Positions 35,620 to 44,591 of a stretch of 64,000 nucleotides of DNA are shown piece after piece (the stretch's first letter is position 1; the number at the start of each line of letters is the position of its first letter). The notes below the pieces were generated by a model. The model saw nothing but the letters and a program-made list of their open reading frames with translations. It had not been told where the DNA came from and did not search any database. The position numbers and the translations under genes are program-made. Source of the stretch: Bacteroidia bacterium (GTDB lineage Bacteria; Bacteroidota; Bacteroidia; B-17B0; Aurantibacillaceae); contig JAEUTN010000018.1 in the NCBI GenBank assembly GCA_016787895.1, forward strand, positions 55,164 to 119,163, given 5' to 3'.

Positions 35620-36573
35620 CTAAAAATCGTGACTTAACTGATTGGTGGCTTTTTGCAAAATTTCAAAAGCGTTTTCAGCCATTAAATTTTCCTTGTCGAG
35701 TGTTGGGTTGATCTCCACCATCTCAAAACACACAATTTTTTTACTGCGCATGAGGTAATAAATCAAATTACCGGCCTCTTTTTCTGAAACCCCATTGGGT
35801 ACGGGTGTGCCGGTTCCGCTGGAAATGCGGGAATCCATACTGTCCACATCAAAACTCACGTAAACCAAATCGCATTGCTCTAAATAGTTCAAAGCTTCAA
35901 TGGCCACACGTTCCACGGCTTTTTTGCGAATCTCCTGCAGGTTAAACACCCTCACCTTATTTTTTTTGATGAGGTATTCTTCGGGGGCTTCAAAATCGCG
36001 CAAGGCAATAAACACCAGGTCGCTGTAATTGATTTTAGGGCAAATGCCCCCCAGGTTCTTCAGTTTTTCCCAATACTCCACCGTTTCGTCGTCGGGTTTA
36101 TTTTGCTGTCTTTCGCGGTTATCTTCCCCTAAAACGCAGCATAGTGGCATGCCGTGCATGTTACCACTGGGGGTGGTGTAGGGACTGTGGAGGTCGGCGT
36201 GGGCGTCAATCCAAATCACCCCGAGTCGTTTTTCAGGGTAAGCCATACGTATGCCGCTTATGGTGCCCAGGGCCGAACTGTGGTCCCCGGCCAGCACAAT
36301 GGGAATGTTATCGGCTTTCAGGGTCTTTTGAATTTCCCTGCTCAGTCGGTCGTTCAGGTTGAAGATGCCCTTGATTCTTTTGGCGTAATCGTGTACAACA
36401 GGCTCAAGCAGAAGGTTGTTTTCATTGGGAACTTCCACCGATTTAAAGCGTTTAAAGAAGGGGCTTCCGAAATCCAGGGCGGCAATCTTAATGGCGTCAA
36501 CGCCCATGCTGGCACCCCGGGTACCCGCTCCAATTTCACTTTTAACCTCAACTATTTTAATGGGTTTTATCAT
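35620..36573 (-). CDS. Arginase/ureohydrolase family enzyme
   Basis: A 317-residue manganese ureohydrolase. The metal sites are visible: LAGDHSSALG, VIWIDAHADLHSP and VSFDVDSMDSRI. GTRGASMGVD at the N-terminus and SGNMHGMPL fit arginase (the Asn contacts the alpha-carboxylate), so it probably hydrolyses arginine to ornithine and urea. It is divergent from an arginine decarboxylase, with 100 bases between their starts. That pairing also suggests agmatinase (agmatine to putrescine) as an alternative; the SGNMHG motif argues for arginase. No terminator was seen. Confidence 0.85.
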   Translation of the reverse strand: MIKPIKIVEVKSEIGAGTRGASMGVDAIKIAALDFGSPFFKRFKSVEVPNENNLLLEPVVHDYAKRIKGIFNLNDRLSREIQKTLKADNIPIVLAGDHSSALGTISGIRMAYPEKRLGVIWIDAHADLHSPYTTPSGNMHGMPLCCVLGEDNRERQQNKPDDETVEYWEKLKNLGGICPKINYSDLVFIALRDFEAPEEYLIKKNKVRVFNLQEIRKKAVERVAIEALNYLEQCDLVYVSFDVDSMDSRISSGTGTPVPNGVSEKEAGNLIYYLMRSKKIVCFEMVEINPTLDKENLMAENAFEILQKATNQLSHDF

Positions 36574-36604
36574 AAGACTTAGCTGTATACTTAATAATTT
36601 ATTC

Positions 36605-36612
36605 TACTTTTG
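36605..36612 (+). promoter_or_regulatory. Candidate distal -7 box (TACTTTTG) in the divergent gap
   Basis: TACTTTTG matches TAnnTTTG on the plus strand, 61 bases before the decarboxylase ATG. It may be a second, longer-leader promoter for that gene. Confidence 0.3.
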
Positions 36613-36661
36613 TTTAATCCGACGCACTTACTTGACAAAAAATCTGACAAAGTAACTCACT

Positions 36662-36669
36662 TACATTTA
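36662..36669 (+). promoter_or_regulatory. Candidate -7 box (TACATTTA) directly before arginine decarboxylase
   Basis: TACATTTA ends four bases before the ATG at 36674, so a transcript from it would be essentially leaderless. Confidence 0.35.
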
Positions 36670-36673
36670 GCCT

Positions 36674-38071
36674 ATGGACATTAGCTATTCAAATCTGATC
36701 AACCAAACCTTCAGTTTCCCCATCGAAGGCTTCGATGTTAAGGATAATGAGCTGTATTTCAATGAAATACCCTTAATGGACGTCATCAAACAATACGGAA
36801 CTCCACTAAGAATCAGTTACTTACCAAAAATTTCGTCCCAAATCCAAAAAGCCAAACGTTTATTTAATGTGGCCATGGCCAAGGTCGATTATCAGGGCAA
36901 GTATGTGTATTGTTATTGTACCAAAAGCTCGCACTTCAGTTTTGTATTAGACGAAGTGCTTAAAAATGAGGTACATATTGAAACTTCCTCAGCGTTTGAT
37001 ATTCAGATTCTCAAAGAGCAGTACCAAAAAAAGGCCTTGAACAAAGATACTTATATTATTTGTAACGGGTACAAACGCAACCTCTACAAACAAAACATCT
37101 GCGATTTAATTAACGATGGTTTTAATGTGATTCCGGTATTGGACCATCTCGAAGAAATCGAATACTATAAAAAACACGCTAAGGCAGAATCTGTTAACCT
37201 GGGCATACGCATCAGTACTGAGGAGGAGCCTTCCTTTGCCTTTTACACCTCACGCCTGGGCATACGCAACAGCGAGATCATGAGTCTCTATAACGACAAG
37301 ATCAAACCCAACCCCAAGTTCAAACTTAAGTTGCTTCACTTTTTTATCAATACGGGGATAAAGGACACTATTTATTACTGGACGGAACTCAACAAATGCC
37401 TGAACATTTACAAGGAATTGAAAGCGGTTTGTCCGGAGCTGGATTCCCTGAACATTGGCGGGGGCATGCCCATCCGCACCTCCCTGGGTTTTGATTACGA
37501 TTACGAATACATGATTGAAGAAATTGTAGCCCAAATCAAAATGTTTTGCATTCAAAACGAGATTGCAGAACCCAATATTTTCACAGAGTTTGGTTCGTTT
37601 ACAGTTGGGGAGAGCGGGGCCACCTTGTATTCGGTCATCGACCAAAAACAGCAAAACGACCGTGAGACCTGGTACATGATCGACAGTTCTTTTATCACCA
37701 CATTGCCTGACACCTGGGGCATTAATCAGCGTTTTATTTTGCTGGCCATCAATCAGTGGGATAAGCCCTACATTCCTGTGAATCTGGGAGGTTTAACCTG
37801 CGACAGCATGGATTATTACAATACCGAAGCCCACACCAATCAGGTGTTTTTGCCCAAGGTGGAAAAAAATCAGAAGGAGCCTCTGTACATCGGCTTTTTC
37901 CACACCGGCGCTTACCAGGAGGCTTTGAGCGGTTATGGCGGCACGCAGCATTGCCTGATACCCGCGCCCAAACACGTGTTGATTGACAGAAACGAAGATG
38001 GGGAATTTACCACACGTTTGTTTGCAAAAGAGCAGAGCTACAAAAGCATGCTGAAAATACTGGGCTATTAG
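36674..38071 (+). CDS. Arginine decarboxylase-like PLP enzyme (fold type III)
   Basis: A 465-residue enzyme. Its N-terminal alanine-racemase-like barrel has the PLP lysine in YCYCTKSSHF (about residue 86), with a later LNIGGGMPIRTS loop that holds the phosphate, and C-terminal FFHTGAYQEALSG, in which the Tyr and surrounding residues form the second half of the active site. It belongs to the ornithine/DAP/arginine decarboxylase family; the compact length matches the Bacteroidota biosynthetic arginine decarboxylase, which makes agmatine for polyamine synthesis. Divergent with a ureohydrolase, consistent with arginine/polyamine metabolism. Substrate choice is partly inferred from context. Confidence 0.85.
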   Translation: MDISYSNLINQTFSFPIEGFDVKDNELYFNEIPLMDVIKQYGTPLRISYLPKISSQIQKAKRLFNVAMAKVDYQGKYVYCYCTKSSHFSFVLDEVLKNEVHIETSSAFDIQILKEQYQKKALNKDTYIICNGYKRNLYKQNICDLINDGFNVIPVLDHLEEIEYYKKHAKAESVNLGIRISTEEEPSFAFYTSRLGIRNSEIMSLYNDKIKPNPKFKLKLLHFFINTGIKDTIYYWTELNKCLNIYKELKAVCPELDSLNIGGGMPIRTSLGFDYDYEYMIEEIVAQIKMFCIQNEIAEPNIFTEFGSFTVGESGATLYSVIDQKQQNDRETWYMIDSSFITTLPDTWGINQRFILLAINQWDKPYIPVNLGGLTCDSMDYYNTEAHTNQVFLPKVEKNQKEPLYIGFFHTGAYQEALSGYGGTQHCLIPAPKHVLIDRNEDGEFTTRLFAKEQSYKSMLKILGY

Positions 38072-38141
38072 CCTGTTGAAATATTTTAAAATCTTTGTTC
38101 ACTCGCTTTGTCTTCCGGGCTTCTCAAATGCCCGATTTTTC

Positions 38142-38149
38142 TAACTTTA
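38142..38149 (+). promoter_or_regulatory. Candidate -7 box (TAACTTTA) for mreB
   Basis: TAACTTTA 25 bases before the mreB ATG. I found no matching -33 element. Confidence 0.4.
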
Positions 38150-38174
38150 CCAACTTATTCCCTTATTTACGCGT

Positions 38175-39197
38175 ATGGCATTATTTGATTTTTTAACTCA
38201 GGATATAGCGATTGACCTTGGTACTGCGAACACCATTATCATTCACAACGATAAAGTGGTAGTGGATGAACCAAGCATAGTGGCCATGGACCGCACCAAC
38301 GGAAAAATAATTGCCGTGGGTCGTATGGCGCAAATGATGCATGGGAAAACCCACGAGAACATCAAAACCATACGTCCGCTGAAAGACGGTGTGATAGCGG
38401 ATTTCCAGGCAGCTGAGGAGATGATCAAAGGCATGATCAAAATGATCAATTCAGGAAGTCGTTTTTTTAAACCCTCCCTGCGAATGGTAATTTGTATTCC
38501 TAGCGGCATCACAGAGGTTGAAAAACGTGCGGTACGCGACAGTGCTGAACACGCGGGTGCAAAAGAAGTATACATGATTCACGAACCCATGGCCGCCGCA
38601 ATAGGCATGGGCATTGACGTGGAAGAACCCATGGGCAACATGATCATTGATATTGGAGGCGGTACTTCTGAAATTGCGGTAATTGCTTTGGGAGGAATTG
38701 TGTGCGATAAATCCATACGCATTGCGGGGGATGATTTTAACGCCAACATTGAAGAATACATGCGCCGTCAACACAACATTTTAATTGGAGAGCGAAGTGC
38801 CGAGAAAGTAAAAATTGAAGTGGGTGCCGCCATGACGGAGATTGACAATCCCCCGCCGGATTTTGCTGTGCAGGGTCGCGACCTCATGAGTGGCATTCCA
38901 AAAGAAGTGTACATCTCTTATGTGGAAATTGCCCACTGTCTCGATAAGTCCATTTCAAAAATTGAAGAAGCGATTTTAAATGCGCTGGAAATGACGCCTC
39001 CTGAACTGGCAGCCGACATTTACAGAAAAGGCATTTACATGGCGGGTGGAGGTTCCCTGTTACGCGGACTTGACAAACGAATTTCGTCGAAAACCAAATT
39101 GCCTGTGCACGTTTGCGAAGACCCATTGCGCGCGGTAGCCAGAGGCACCGGCATTGCCCTTAAAAACGTTCACAAGTTCCCATTCCTTATTAAATAA
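38175..39197 (+). CDS. mreB: Rod shape-determining protein MreB
   Basis: A 340-residue actin homologue that directs lateral cell-wall synthesis. The phosphate-1 loop IDLGTANTII is near residue 13, MIDIGGGTSEIAVI (phosphate 2) near 158, and GIYMAGGGSLLRGLD (adenosine binding) near 282. Start MALFDFLTQDIAIDLG is typical. The following genes mreC, mreD, PBP2 and rodA complete the elongasome set in the standard order. The gene has its own upstream box (38142-38149) and a 93-base gap before mreC. Confidence 0.97.
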   Translation: MALFDFLTQDIAIDLGTANTIIIHNDKVVVDEPSIVAMDRTNGKIIAVGRMAQMMHGKTHENIKTIRPLKDGVIADFQAAEEMIKGMIKMINSGSRFFKPSLRMVICIPSGITEVEKRAVRDSAEHAGAKEVYMIHEPMAAAIGMGIDVEEPMGNMIIDIGGGTSEIAVIALGGIVCDKSIRIAGDDFNANIEEYMRRQHNILIGERSAEKVKIEVGAAMTEIDNPPPDFAVQGRDLMSGIPKEVYISYVEIAHCLDKSISKIEEAILNALEMTPPELAADIYRKGIYMAGGGSLLRGLDKRISSKTKLPVHVCEDPLRAVARGTGIALKNVHKFPFLIK

Positions 39198-39290
39198 GGA
39201 CAAAAAAATATAACTCCCGAAAGAGGAGAATAAAAATGTAAACGTTTTGCGCGAATAAAAAAGGATGCACCAAGGCAATAGATTCAAAGC

Positions 39291-40130
39291 ATGAGGAACT
39301 TATTCACCTTTATTGTCCGCCATAATTTTATCTTTTTCTTTTTATTCCTCCAGCTCATTTCCTTTTGGCTCATGGTTCAGAAGGGAGGCTATCAGGGTTC
39401 CAATATTCTTAATTCTTCCAACAGCCTCATTGCCGGAATTTATCAGGTGTCGGCCAATGCCAGGGAATATTTTAACCTGAGGGAAGAAAACGAAAGATTG
39501 GCGAATGAAAACGTGGTGCTGAGAAACTCGTTAAAATCCAACCTTTATGTGCTTCCGCTAAAGGTTTATAAAATACGAGATACCATTTACCGTCAGCAGT
39601 ATTCTTACATTTCTTCCAAAGTAGTGAATTCGTCTGTTAACAAACGCAGAAACTACCTTACTTTAAATGTGGGTGAGGACATGGGTGTGAAACGCGACAT
39701 GGGTGTGGTGAGCAGCAACGGGGTGGTGGGCATTGTTACCGATGTGTCGGGCAATTTTGCCAGCGTAATGAGTTTACTGCACAAGGATCTCAGGGTGAAC
39801 TGCCAGCTGAAACGCGACGGAAGTTTCGGCCCCTTGGTTTGGGACGGAGAAGATTACCGCCATTGCAATCTTACTGATATTCCAACACACGCGCGCATCA
39901 GGGCCGGAGATACGGTTATGACCAGCGAGTTATCCGGCATTTTCCCCGAAGGCATTATGGTAGGAACTGTGGTGAGTTTTGAGAGAAGAAAAAACGAAGC
40001 CTTTTACACGGTAAGGGTAAAACTCAATGCCGATCTTAAGAAGGTGAACCACGTGTATGTGATTAAAAACAAATTCAAACAGGAAAGGGATTCCCTTGAA
40101 TTAAAAACCCAGCAGCAAAGTGACAATTGA
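39291..40130 (+). CDS. mreC: Rod shape-determining protein MreC
   Basis: A 279-residue membrane-anchored protein. One N-terminal membrane span (residues 12-30) is followed by a short coiled coil (NAREYFNLREENERLANENVVL) and two beta-barrel domains, as in the MreC family. MreC links MreB to PBP2 in the periplasm. The periplasmic part contains VVGIVTDVSGNFASVMSLLH and RAGDTVMTSELSGIFPEGI, common MreC blocks. Its end overlaps the mreD start by 11 bases. Confidence 0.93.
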   Translation: MRNLFTFIVRHNFIFFFLFLQLISFWLMVQKGGYQGSNILNSSNSLIAGIYQVSANAREYFNLREENERLANENVVLRNSLKSNLYVLPLKVYKIRDTIYRQQYSYISSKVVNSSVNKRRNYLTLNVGEDMGVKRDMGVVSSNGVVGIVTDVSGNFASVMSLLHKDLRVNCQLKRDGSFGPLVWDGEDYRHCNLTDIPTHARIRAGDTVMTSELSGIFPEGIMVGTVVSFERRKNEAFYTVRVKLNADLKKVNHVYVIKNKFKQERDSLELKTQQQSDN

Positions 40131-40638
40131 GATTATTCGAAATAGCCTGAGATTTGTGTTGCTGATTCTGCTTCAGGTCATACTTGTACAGAACATTAAC
40201 CTGGGAGCTTACATTATTTTATTTCCCTATGTGTTGTTTGTGCTCATGCTTCCCTTCGAAACCAACAAACACCTGGTGTTGTTTCTTTCCTTTTTACTGG
40301 GAGTAATCATCGATTTTTTTTACGATTCGTCCGGTATACATACCTCTGCCTGCACCTTGATTGGTTTTGTGAGGCCTTATGTTTTAAAATACATTGCCCC
40401 CCGCGATGGTTATGACATTGGGGTGAGTCCGGTGGTGCAGGATATGGGCCTGGAGTGGTTCATCCGCTATGCAGGTACCTTGATTGTGTTGCACCATTTT
40501 TTTGTGTTTTATCTGGAGATTTTCAGGTTCAGCGCTTTTTTTGGTACTTTTTTAAGAGTGATCCTCAGCAGCATCGGCACCTTTGGTATTATTTATGCCC
40601 TGCAGTTGATTTTTATTTCTAATGCATCGCGCAAATGA
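40120..40638 (+). CDS. mreD: Rod shape-determining protein MreD
   Basis: A 172-residue polytopic membrane protein. The GTG at 40120, within the end of mreC, is the most upstream plausible start. Several hydrophobic segments are visible (VLLILLQVILVQN, YIILFPYVLFVLML, LVLFLSFLLGVIIDFFYD). The FLLGVIIDFFYDSSGIHTSA region, with an Asp in a membrane segment, is a family trait. It overlaps mreC by 11 bases and PBP2 by four (ATGA), so the elongasome genes are tightly coupled. The assignment rests largely on position and topology. Confidence 0.88.
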   Translation: MTIEIIRNSLRFVLLILLQVILVQNINLGAYIILFPYVLFVLMLPFETNKHLVLFLSFLLGVIIDFFYDSSGIHTSACTLIGFVRPYVLKYIAPRDGYDIGVSPVVQDMGLEWFIRYAGTLIVLHHFFVFYLEIFRFSAFFGTFLRVILSSIGTFGIIYALQLIFISNASRK

Positions 40639-42491
40639 GCAACAACGCCTCTTTGAGTGGACGAAAATATTTTATAGGGGGCTTTTTTGTCCTGGTTGCT
40701 TTTATTTATGTACTGAGGCTGTTTTACATTCAGGTTATCAATGACAAATACAAACTGGATGCTCAGAACAACGCGTTTCGTTACCAGACTGAATACCCGA
40801 TGCGGGGTTACATTTACGACCGCAACGGAAAGATACTGGTGTACAACGAACCTTCTTATGACCTGTTAGTTATTCCCCGAGAAGCCAAGGGCTGCGATAC
40901 ACTTTCCTTGTGCGAAACCCTTCAGATTACCAAAGAGGAGTACCTCAAGAGAATGAAAAAGGCCTCTCAGGCGCCCAATTCACCCCGAAAACAAAGCGTT
41001 TTTGAAAAACAAATGTCGGCCGAAACTTTTGCGGCGCTTCAGGAAAAAATGTACCGCTTCAAGGGGTTTTTCGTACAGAAGCGAGCCGTTAGAAAATACC
41101 CTAAACCGGTTGCCGCCCATTTACTGGGTTATGTGAGTGAGGTCAGCAAAGCCAAAACCGAGAAGGACCCGTATTACAAAGAAGGGGATTACATAGGCAT
41201 GAGCGGAATTGAGAGAAGTTACGAGGACGCTCTCCGAGGAAAAAAAGGGGTACAGATTGCCATTACCGACGTACACAACAAAATCATTGGTAAATACATG
41301 GATGGCAAATACGACACTATGGCCATTCAGGGAAAACCCTTGTATTGCACTATTGACAGGGATTTGCAGGAGTATGGTGAAAAACTTATGCAGGGAAAAA
41401 AGGGCGCACTTGTTGCTATTGAACCCTCCACGGGAGAAATTTTATGCATCATTTCTGCACCCACCTACGACCCCAACCTTTTGGTAGGAGGAAAGGAGCG
41501 CGCCAGAAATTTTTCGCGCCTTTATGCCGATACCAATTCGCCTTTGTTTAACAGGGCCCTGCAGGCCATGTATCCGCCCGGTTCTACCTTTAAACTGATT
41601 GATGCTTTGATTGGTCAAAACGACGGGGTTATCAAACGCTCTACCAGTTTTCCTTGTGCGCAGGGTTATCCACCCATGGGCGGCAAACCCAAATGCCATC
41701 CTCATGCACCGGTGGATCTGGTGGGCTCGGTAGCGCAATCCTGCAACTCGTATTACAGTTATGTGTTCAGAGAAATTGTGGACCAAAAAAAATACCCAAC
41801 CTTTGTTGAAGGTTATAACCACTGGCGGAACACGGTGATGACCTTTGGCCCGGGCACCCACCTGGGTACTGATTTGCCTTACGATAAACCCGGCAACGTG
41901 CCGTCGGTGCCCTATTACAACAAAGTATTTGGTAAAAACGGATGGAGGAGCAATACCATCGTGTCGCTGGGCATAGGGCAGGCCGAATTGCTGCTGGTGC
42001 CCCTGCAAATGGCTAACGTGGTGGCCACCATTGCCAACAGGGGTTTTTACTACATTCCACATTGTGTGAAAGGGGTTGGCACCGAAAAAACGATAGATAA
42101 AAAGTTCACCGAAAAAAAATACGTGGCCGTGCAAAACCAGGAAGCTTACACCAACGTGATTGATGGCATGCAAATGTGTTTTGATGCCGGTACCGCCTAT
42201 TATTCAAGAGTGCCGGGCGTTGTGGCCTGTGGTAAAACCGGTACGGCTGAAAATCCGCATGGAAAATCGCACGCTGTGTTTATGGCTTTCGCACCACGTG
42301 AAAATCCTAAAATTGTAATTGCCTGCCTGATTGAAAATGCCGGATTTGGAGGAGTGTGGTCGGCCCCCATTGTAAGTTTAATGATTGAAAAATACATTAC
42401 CGGAAAAGTGACCCGGCCGGAATTGGAAAAACGAATGATGGAAGTGGACCTCATTCGGGGTAAAAATCTAATTACAACAGAATACCACTAA
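40635..42491 (+). CDS. mrdA: Penicillin-binding protein 2, elongation transpeptidase
   Basis: A 618-residue monofunctional transpeptidase. An N-terminal membrane span (residues 10-30) precedes the dimerisation domain (YPMRGYIYDRNGKILVYNEP). The catalytic SxxK is STFK near residue 316, SxN is SCN near 371 and KTGT lies near 534 (CGKTGTAENP). It cross-links peptidoglycan in elongation with RodA. It follows mreD with an ATGA overlap and precedes rodA with a one-base overlap. FtsI is an alternative but order and motifs fit PBP2. Confidence 0.95.
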   Translation: MSNNASLSGRKYFIGGFFVLVAFIYVLRLFYIQVINDKYKLDAQNNAFRYQTEYPMRGYIYDRNGKILVYNEPSYDLLVIPREAKGCDTLSLCETLQITKEEYLKRMKKASQAPNSPRKQSVFEKQMSAETFAALQEKMYRFKGFFVQKRAVRKYPKPVAAHLLGYVSEVSKAKTEKDPYYKEGDYIGMSGIERSYEDALRGKKGVQIAITDVHNKIIGKYMDGKYDTMAIQGKPLYCTIDRDLQEYGEKLMQGKKGALVAIEPSTGEILCIISAPTYDPNLLVGGKERARNFSRLYADTNSPLFNRALQAMYPPGSTFKLIDALIGQNDGVIKRSTSFPCAQGYPPMGGKPKCHPHAPVDLVGSVAQSCNSYYSYVFREIVDQKKYPTFVEGYNHWRNTVMTFGPGTHLGTDLPYDKPGNVPSVPYYNKVFGKNGWRSNTIVSLGIGQAELLLVPLQMANVVATIANRGFYYIPHCVKGVGTEKTIDKKFTEKKYVAVQNQEAYTNVIDGMQMCFDAGTAYYSRVPGVVACGKTGTAENPHGKSHAVFMAFAPRENPKIVIACLIENAGFGGVWSAPIVSLMIEKYITGKVTRPELEKRMMEVDLIRGKNLITTEYH

Positions 42492-43804
42492 TGGTACAAA
42501 GAAGAAATCAGAACAGTTTGTTTTACGGAGTTGATCGACTTCTGGTGCTGATTTATGTTTTATTGGTCATTATGGGATGGCTGAATATTTATGCGGCGGT
42601 TTACGATGAAGAGCATCAAAGTATCATTGACACCTCTCAAAAATATGGCAAACAGCTTCTATGGATTTTCAGCGCGGCCATTATCGCATTTTCTATACTA
42701 TTAATTGATGCCAATTTTTACACAGCTTTCGCCTATGGCTTTTATGCTGTGTTTATCACCGCCAACGTTCTGGTCATCTTTTTGGGGAAAGAAATCAAGG
42801 GCAGTAAATCCTGGTTCAGGTTTGGTGATTTTGGTTTGCAGCCCGCTGAGTTTATGAAATTTGCCACCAACCTCGCCCTGGCTAAGTTTCTGAGCAATCA
42901 AAACATCAGCATCACTCATAGGATAGGATTTAAGCTGAAACAGATTATCAAATATTACCGGAATACGTTTTGGGCTTTGTGTATCATTGTTGCCCCTCTG
43001 GTAATCATTATTCTTCTTCAGAATGAGACGGGTCTGGCCATCGTTTTTCTCGCCTTCATTATTGTACTTTACCGCGAAGGACTGAATGTAGGTTTTATCA
43101 TTTTTGGCATTATGGTCACTATCCTCTTTGTGCTGTCCCTTGCTTTCAGCCAGATTTATGGCTTGCTCATTGTTCTTGCAGCCATGGCAGCTTCGGTGCT
43201 TTTGTTTGTGAAACGAACCAGGGCCAATGTAATAGCGGTGGTGGCCGTTTACCTTTTAGCCGCTTCGGTCGTTTTAGGAACCAATTACGCGTATAACCAT
43301 TTGGAAGCCCATCAAAAAGTGAGAATTGACGTGCTTTTGGGCAGAGGCGAGGTGAACATGAAAAAGGAAGGCTATAACGTGAATCAGGCCATGATTGCCA
43401 TTGGCAGCGGCGGCTTTAGCGGTAAAGGGTATTTACAGGGCACACAAACCAAATACGATTTTGTGCCGGAGCAAGACACGGATTTTATTTTTTGTACTGT
43501 GGGAGAGGAATGGGGTTTTGTGGGAAGTACAGTTGTGATCTTCCTGGAACTGCTTTTGATTCTTCGTTTAATTACGCTTGCCGAGCGCCAGCGTTCCGAT
43601 TTCAGCAGGATTTACGGGTATGGTGTTTCAGCCATTTTGTTTTTTCACGTGGCGGTGAACATCGGAATGACCATAGGACTAATGCCGGTGATTGGAATTC
43701 CTCTTCCTTTTTTCAGTTACGGAGGCTCTTCACTCTGGTCCTTTACCATCCTACTGTTTATTTTTATTAAACTCGATGCTAACCGTTTGCTGGTGCTTCG
43801 TTAG
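42491..43804 (+). CDS. rodA: Peptidoglycan glycosyltransferase RodA
   Basis: A 437-residue SEDS-family polytopic enzyme that polymerises lipid II with PBP2. About ten membrane spans; conserved FGDFGLQPAEFMKFATNLALAKF (with the catalytic-region Glu) and the C-terminal FVPEQDTDFIFCTVGEEWGFVG and LMPVIGIPLPFFSYGGSS blocks are diagnostic. It shares one base with PBP2. The end overlaps a convergent hydrolase gene by 26 bases, with no terminator. Its length is typical of RodA rather than FtsW. Confidence 0.95.
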   Translation: MVQRRNQNSLFYGVDRLLVLIYVLLVIMGWLNIYAAVYDEEHQSIIDTSQKYGKQLLWIFSAAIIAFSILLIDANFYTAFAYGFYAVFITANVLVIFLGKEIKGSKSWFRFGDFGLQPAEFMKFATNLALAKFLSNQNISITHRIGFKLKQIIKYYRNTFWALCIIVAPLVIIILLQNETGLAIVFLAFIIVLYREGLNVGFIIFGIMVTILFVLSLAFSQIYGLLIVLAAMAASVLLFVKRTRANVIAVVAVYLLAASVVLGTNYAYNHLEAHQKVRIDVLLGRGEVNMKKEGYNVNQAMIAIGSGGFSGKGYLQGTQTKYDFVPEQDTDFIFCTVGEEWGFVGSTVVIFLELLLILRLITLAERQRSDFSRIYGYGVSAILFFHVAVNIGMTIGLMPVIGIPLPFFSYGGSSLWSFTILLFIFIKLDANRLLVLR

Positions 43805-44495
43805 TGTTGTTTTTTCTCATAAAGTCAATGATTAACTCAGCCAAAGCTTTGTGGTTAATGCTTTCAAAACCATGCGAACTATCCGGCAACTCAAAATAAT
43901 CAGCACCATCGATGTATTGCTGAGCCATTCTGCTTTCCTTTTCCGTTACCATTTTGTCCTTGTCGCCCCTGCCAATCGCAACGGGGATTTTGATGGCGCT
44001 CAATGCATGCATAAAAGGAATATGTGTTGTTTGCAAGTCCTTCATCATTTCAGCCGTTTGCGAAAGCAAAGATTCCCATGCCGGTCCATGTTTTTGTTTC
44101 AGCAAGGAAACAAAATCAGGGGCTTTTTGAAGCAGAACGTCAGGTTGAAGTTTAGCCGTTTCTTTAGAAGTGAAGTCTTCGCTCCATTTGAATTTTGTTC
44201 CTAAGGTGATGATGCCTGAAAAAGCGGCTTTTGCTTTGAGAGCTGCATCCAATGCCACATAGCCTCCCATGCTGTATCCGAACACAAAAGGCTGTTGAAT
44301 GTTTTCTTTCGATATAAATGCAAGAAGCTCATCACTAAAGGCACCTATCCCAAAGCGGCCTTTCATGTCTTTTTTTCCATGTCCTTTGAACGTAAACGGG
44401 TACAGGCGGATAGCCGCGCCGAAGGGGTGTTTTGCAAGCAGGTTCAGATCTTCGGCCGAACCCAATGCCCCATGAAGCAAAACCAGAGAATTCAC
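43779..44495 (-). CDS. Alpha/beta hydrolase
   Basis: About 238 residues from the GTG at 44495; a TTG at 44501 is also in frame. The nucleophile elbow is GYSMGG (about residues 93-98), the acid Asp is in IGRGDKDKMV and the catalytic His is in LPDSSHGFES, giving a complete Ser/Asp/His triad. The N-terminal LVLLHGALGSAEDL carries the oxyanion-hole HG. Substrate unknown. The 3' end overlaps rodA by 26 bases in a convergent arrangement, so antisense coupling is possible. Confidence 0.85.
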   Translation of the reverse strand: MNSLVLLHGALGSAEDLNLLAKHPFGAAIRLYPFTFKGHGKKDMKGRFGIGAFSDELLAFISKENIQQPFVFGYSMGGYVALDAALKAKAAFSGIITLGTKFKWSEDFTSKETAKLQPDVLLQKAPDFVSLLKQKHGPAWESLLSQTAEMMKDLQTTHIPFMHALSAIKIPVAIGRGDKDKMVTEKESRMAQQYIDGADYFELPDSSHGFESINHKALAELIIDFMRKNNTNEAPANG

Positions 44496-44571
44496 ACACA
44501 AGAATACAAAATAGAGCCTGAATTTGTGCAGTAGTTTTTTTAAGTTTTGGCAGGCATTTCGGGGTTTTTAC

Positions 44572-44579
44572 TATTTTTA
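44572..44579 (+). promoter_or_regulatory. Candidate -7 box (TATTTTTA) for the PBP1A operon
   Basis: TATTTTTA, 13 bases before the GTG at 44592. It would be the promoter for the ten-gene plus-strand unit; no good -33 element was found. Confidence 0.3.
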
Positions 44580-44591
44580 AGGCTTCATCCT

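Noticed and set aside
41442..42173. A 243-codon minus-strand open frame opposite PBP2
   Set aside because: Antisense shadow of the PBP2 transpeptidase domain, with no domain of its own.
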